DNA of 10,850 nucleotides from Dehalococcoidia bacterium (lineage in GTDB: Bacteria; Chloroflexota; Dehalococcoidia; Dehalococcoidales; RBG-16-60-22): contig JABMRL010000017.1 in assembly GCA_013202615.1 (NCBI GenBank), positions 1 through 10,850 of the forward strand, read 5' to 3'. Below the pieces are notes generated by a model. That model was not told the DNA's origin, searched no databases, and saw nothing but the letters and a program-made list of their open reading frames with translations. The translations under genes and the position numbers were made by a program. This document shows positions 7,844 through 10,850 of this stretch, piece after piece. Every line of letters starts with the position of its first letter. The stretch's first letter is position 1.

Positions 7844-7889
7844 ATCAATGCAAAAAGAGTTAAATTCCCGGCGAAGTGAGGTGATGGGT

Positions 7890-8771
7890 ATGGAGACGGG
7901 AACGTGGAAGGTTAAAAGCGGACTGGCCCAGATGCTCAAGGGTGGGGTCATTATGGATGTGGTAACCCCCGAGCATGCCAGGATTGCCGAGGAGGCTGGC
8001 GCCTGCGCGGTAATGGCGCTGGAGAGGGTGCCGGCAGATATTCGCGCCGCCGGTGGCGTGGCCAGAATGGCCGACCCGACTATCATCGAAGCCATTATGA
8101 AGACGGTTTCCGTACCGGTGATGGCTAAATGCCGGATAGGGCACTTCGTTGAGGCGCAGGTGCTGGAGGCGCTTGGCGTGGACTATATAGACGAGTCGGA
8201 AGTGCTCACCCCGGCTGACGAGGCCCACCATGTCTGGAAACATGATTTTAAGGTCCCGTTTGTCTGCGGCTGCCGCAACCTGGGCGAAGCCCTGCGCCGC
8301 ATAGGTGAGGGAGCAGCGATGATACGGACCAAGGGCGAGGCCGGCACCGGCAACGTTGTTGAGGCGGTCAGGCACATGCGCGCGGTGATGGATGCCATCC
8401 GCGAGCTGGTCAATACCCCACAGGAAGAGCTGATGGCCAAGGCCAAGGAGATGGGGGCACCATTTGCGCTGGTAGAGGAACTGCACAAGACAGGGAAGCT
8501 GCCTGTGGTCAACTTCGCCGCCGGCGGCATAGCCACTCCGGCGGATGCAGCGCTGATGATGCAGCTTGGTGCTGACGGCGTCTTCGTCGGCTCCGGAGTT
8601 TTCAAGTCAACCGACCCCTCGGCACGGGCACAGGCGATTGTCAAAGCCACCACGCACTATAACGACCCGAAAATCGTAGCCGAGGTCTCCAAAAATCTGG
8701 GCGAGGCAATGCCCGGACTGGATATAAAACAAATTCCATCAGATGAGTTGCTGGCGTCGAGGGGATGGTAA
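7890..8771 (+). CDS. pdxS: Pyridoxal 5'-phosphate synthase, lyase subunit
   Basis: PdxS (Pdx1) builds PLP from ribose 5-phosphate, glyceraldehyde 3-phosphate and ammonia in the deoxyxylulose-5-phosphate-independent pathway. It is a TIM barrel that forms a dodecamer receiving ammonia from PdxT. The 293-residue protein matches the family length. It has [19 protein letters not shown] with Asp23, [12 protein letters not shown] with the first Schiff-base Lys80, [15 protein letters not shown] with the second catalytic Lys148, and the phosphate-site segments [20 protein letters not shown] and [11 protein letters not shown]. The ATG at 7890 is chosen because GAGGTGAT (7878-7885), a long match to the anti-Shine-Dalgarno, precedes it, and the protein then starts like other PdxS. 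An ATG at 7884 adds only two residues. It is followed by pdxT after a single base. Confidence 0.97.
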   Translation: METGTWKVKSGLAQMLKGGVIMDVVTPEHARIAEEAGACAVMALERVPADIRAAGGVARMADPTIIEAIMKTVSVPVMAKCRIGHFVEAQVLEALGVDYIDESEVLTPADEAHHVWKHDFKVPFVCGCRNLGEALRRIGEGAAMIRTKGEAGTGNVVEAVRHMRAVMDAIRELVNTPQEELMAKAKEMGAPFALVEELHKTGKLPVVNFAAGGIATPADAALMMQLGADGVFVGSGVFKSTDPSARAQAIVKATTHYNDPKIVAEVSKNLGEAMPGLDIKQIPSDELLASRGW

Positions 8772-8772
8772 T

Positions 8773-9351
8773 ATGAAGATTGGCGTCCTTGCCTCGCAAG
8801 GAGCCTTCATCGAACACATCGAAAAACTGCGCCAGCTGGGAGTTGAAGCTACGCCCGTCCGTATACCCGAAGAACTTGAGGGTCTGGACGGGCTCATTAT
8901 TCCCGGTGGGGAGAGTACGTCCATCGGGCGGCTGATGCGGGATTACAAACTCACCCGGGCGATTCGGAACCGGGTAAAGCAGGGAATGTCCGTGTTCGGT
9001 ACCTGTGCCGGCATGATATTAATGGCCGGGAAAGGCGATGACCCAGCCTTTGAGCCGCTGGGGCTGATGGATATCGCCGTCAGGCGCAATGCCTTCGGAC
9101 GGCAGCTGGAGAGCTTTGAGACGGAATTAAACGTGCCGGCGCTGGGCGAAAAACCCTTCCCCGGCGTTTTCATCCGCGCGCCGCTGGTGGAAAAGGTTAA
9201 CGGCACTGTGGAAGTGCTGGCGCGGCTGGCCGACGGTACCATCGTGGCAGCAAGAGATGGTAAAATGCTGGCACTGGCCTTTCATCCCGAGCTGACGGAT
9301 GACCTGAGGTTTCATCAATATTTTCTGGAGATGGTGTCCGGACGGGAATAA
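8773..9351 (+). CDS. pdxT: Pyridoxal 5'-phosphate synthase, glutaminase subunit
   Basis: PdxT (Pdx2) is the class I glutamine amidotransferase that hydrolyses glutamine and passes ammonia into the PdxS barrel. The 192-residue protein shows MKIGVLASQGAFIEH, the oxyanion segment LIIPGGESTSIGRLM (41-55), the nucleophile elbow VFGTCAGMILMA with Cys78, and the catalytic pair His171 and Glu173 in LAFHPELTDD. It ends with the typical RFHQYFLEM. All catalytic residues are intact. ATG 8773 begins one base after the pdxS stop with GAGGGGAT upstream. This gives the usual N-terminus and implies translational coupling in the obligate PdxST complex. The in-frame opening upstream at 8743 overlaps pdxS and is not needed. 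Confidence 0.97.
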   Translation: MKIGVLASQGAFIEHIEKLRQLGVEATPVRIPEELEGLDGLIIPGGESTSIGRLMRDYKLTRAIRNRVKQGMSVFGTCAGMILMAGKGDDPAFEPLGLMDIAVRRNAFGRQLESFETELNVPALGEKPFPGVFIRAPLVEKVNGTVEVLARLADGTIVAARDGKMLALAFHPELTDDLRFHQYFLEMVSGRE

Positions 9352-9371
9352 GCGGTTACGGGAGGGGGTAG

Positions 9372-10850
9372 TTGCAGAAGGTAATTACTGACGACCTTGA
9401 TGCATTGCTGGATGTCCTGCCGCCTCAGATACGGCAGATACTCCGTGAGCAGAAAGACCTCAGCGAACTGCTGGAAGTGGTACTGGACCTGGGGCGTCCT
9501 CCGGAAGCTCGCTTTCCAAGTCGTGAACCGACACTCAATCAAAAGGAAGTTGACGAGGCGGATATCGATTACGTGGTTTCGCGCATCGGCAACTTTGGCG
9601 ACGACAACCGCGCCGGCATTGAGCGGACGCTGCACCGCATTTCCGCCATAAGAAATCGCAAGGAGCGTATCGTCGGGCTGACCTGTCGCGTGGGCCGAGC
9701 CGTTTTCGGCACGATAAAGGTGATTGAAGACCTGGTGGAGTCGGGCAAGAGCGTCATGCTGCTGGGCCGCCCCGGAGTGGGCAAGACGACCATGCTGCGG
9801 GAAGTTGCCCGGGTGCTGGCCGATGATATTAACAAACGGGTTATCATTGTCGATACGTCCAATGAGATTGCCGGCGATGGCGATATCCCCCACCCGGCGA
9901 TTGGCCATGCGCGCCGGATGCAGGTGAAGACGCCGGTCATGCAGCACGCGGTGATGATAGAGGCGGTGGAAAACCACATGCCCGAGGTTATCGTCATTGA
10001 CGAGATTGGCACCGAGCTCGAAGCGCAGGCAGCGCGAACCATCGCCGAGCGCGGCGTTCAGCTGGTCGGCACCGCCCACGGCAATACCCTGGAAAACCTG
10101 ATGTTGAATCCAACCCTTGCCGACCTCATCGGCGGCATACAGTCGGTCACTCTGGGGGACGAGGAAGCACGGCGGAGGGGCACCAAGAAGTCGATACTGG
10201 AGCGGATGTCCCCACCCACCTTTGACATCGTGGTTGAGATTCAGGAGCGGGACCGTGTGGCTATTCACCCGGACGTCGCCGAGGCGGTTGACGCCGTTCT
10301 GCGGAGCCAGTCCGTTGACACCGAGGTAAGATGGCTGGATGAAAGCGGCGAGGTAAGGGTGGAAAAACCTCCGGCGGAGTCGAAAAAGACCAGAGATAAA
10401 AAAGCATCCGGCCACGACCGGCAACGTATTTTCCTCTTCGGGGTCAATCGTACCAGGCTGGACCACCTGGCCAGGGAGTTGAATCTTAGCCTGGATGTTG
10501 TGGAAAACCTGAAGGAAGCCAACCTTTTTGTCACCTCCAAGAACTACTATCGCCGGAAGCCGCAGAAGGTCAAGGACGCCGAAGCGGCCAACCTGCCCAT
10601 TTACGTCTTGAAAAGCAATACCCCGCTCCAGATACGCCAGATGCTGCAGAGTATATTCCGGCTCGCCGATTCCGGCAGGCGCGATTCGTTCCAGGTGGCG
10701 CTTGCCGAGGCGGAAGCGGCGGTGGAGCAGGTAAAGAACGGTGATGAAGGCGAGATAGAACTCAGCCCGCAGAGCGCCTACATCCGCCGCCTCCAGCACC
10801 TTATCGCCGAGCGCAACGCCCTCCCCTCGCAGAGCACCGGCAAAGACCCC
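9372..10850 (+). CDS. AAA ATPase with R3H domain, SpoIIIAA/Ycf45-like (3' end outside window)
   Basis: Reading from TTG 9372, after a GGGAGGGGG box, gives 493 codons without a stop to the right edge. Residues 1-100 are an alpha-helical N-terminal region with IGNFGDDNRAGIERTLHRIS. An ATPase core follows: Walker A GRPGVGKTT (132-140), VDTSNEIAGDGDIPHPAIG (160-178), Walker B VIVIDEIGTE (206-215) and a sensor-like LVGTAHGNTLENL (231-243). This pattern is shared by the sporulation protein SpoIIIAA and plastid Ycf45. After a charged linker (about 330-350), residues 351-430 resemble the Ycf45 C-terminal region. Residues 469-493 (AYIRRLQHLIAERN and onward) look like the start of an R3H single-stranded nucleic-acid-binding motif, still incomplete. 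Its cellular role is not established. The gene follows pdxT by 20 nt and is probably cotranscribed. It is likely to lack only a few dozen residues here. Confidence 0.88.
   Translation, partial: MQKVITDDLDALLDVLPPQIRQILREQKDLSELLEVVLDLGRPPEARFPSREPTLNQKEVDEADIDYVVSRIGNFGDDNRAGIERTLHRISAIRNRKERIVGLTCRVGRAVFGTIKVIEDLVESGKSVMLLGRPGVGKTTMLREVARVLADDINKRVIIVDTSNEIAGDGDIPHPAIGHARRMQVKTPVMQHAVMIEAVENHMPEVIVIDEIGTELEAQAARTIAERGVQLVGTAHGNTLENLMLNPTLADLIGGIQSVTLGDEEARRRGTKKSILERMSPPTFDIVVEIQERDRVAIHPDVAEAVDAVLRSQSVDTEVRWLDESGEVRVEKPPAESKKTRDKKASGHDRQRIFLFGVNRTRLDHLARELNLSLDVVENLKEANLFVTSKNYYRRKPQKVKDAEAANLPIYVLKSNTPLQIRQMLQSIFRLADSGRRDSFQVALAEAEAAVEQVKNGDEGEIELSPQSAYIRRLQHLIAERNALPSQSTGKDP

Noticed and set aside
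7860..8486. A 208-codon minus-strand frame across pdxS
   Set aside because: Antisense shadow of pdxS. The composition (His- and Gly-rich) is typical of reverse-frame artefacts.
9315..10799. A 494-codon open frame on the minus strand
   Set aside because: It lies antisense to the R3H ATPase, whose plus-strand translation has clear Walker motifs. The minus frame shows no recognisable domain and is a by-product of GC-rich codon use.

Overview
The window carries an ordinary bacterial chromosomal segment of about 55-60 % GC by eye, most likely from a Chloroflexota bacterium, possibly class Dehalococcoidia. The taxonomic call is an inference. It rests on the short 173-residue EF-Ts, frequent TTG/GTG starts, the gene order rpsB-tsf-pyrH-frr-uppS-cdsA, a deoxyxylulose-independent PLP pair (pdxST), and an R3H-type AAA ATPase. 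A marker-gene phylogeny would settle it.

Left part (1-1882, minus strand): the head of a tryptophan operon. A strong promoter (TTGACA-17-TACACT) drives a leader of about 320 nt. The leader holds a complete tRNA-Trp T-box riboswitch: AGUA/GAA specifier loop with a UGG codon, GGGTGGCACCGCGG T-box, and mutually exclusive antiterminator and terminator. It is followed by trpE and the first 34 codons of trpG, which overlaps trpE by 17 nt. The 446-nt stretch between trpE and rpsB is therefore not empty: it is the T-box leader plus two back-to-back promoters.

Centre (1899-6137, plus strand): a tightly packed housekeeping operon with its own extended -10 promoter, rpsB-tsf-pyrH-frr-uppS-cdsA. It supplies ribosomal protein S2, elongation factor Ts, UMP kinase, ribosome recycling factor, and two membrane and cell-wall lipid enzymes (undecaprenyl-PP synthase, CDP-diglyceride synthase).

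Right part (6231-10850, plus strand): rsmG (16S rRNA m7G527 methyltransferase), apparently expressed from a leaderless transcript. Next is an AT-richer secreted lipoprotein with a thermonuclease domain and a lamin-tail domain, which looks like an accessory insertion. Then come pdxS-pdxT (PLP synthase) behind their own promoter, and an AAA ATPase of the SpoIIIAA/Ycf45-like R3H family that runs off the right edge, probably missing only its last few dozen residues.

I found no CRISPR array, insertion sequence, tRNA/rRNA gene, or convincing undescribed multi-gene system. The most interesting items are the complete Trp T-box, the compositionally odd nuclease-LTD lipoprotein, the leaderless rsmG start, a D-to-E change in the CdsA signature, and the R3H ATPase of unknown role.
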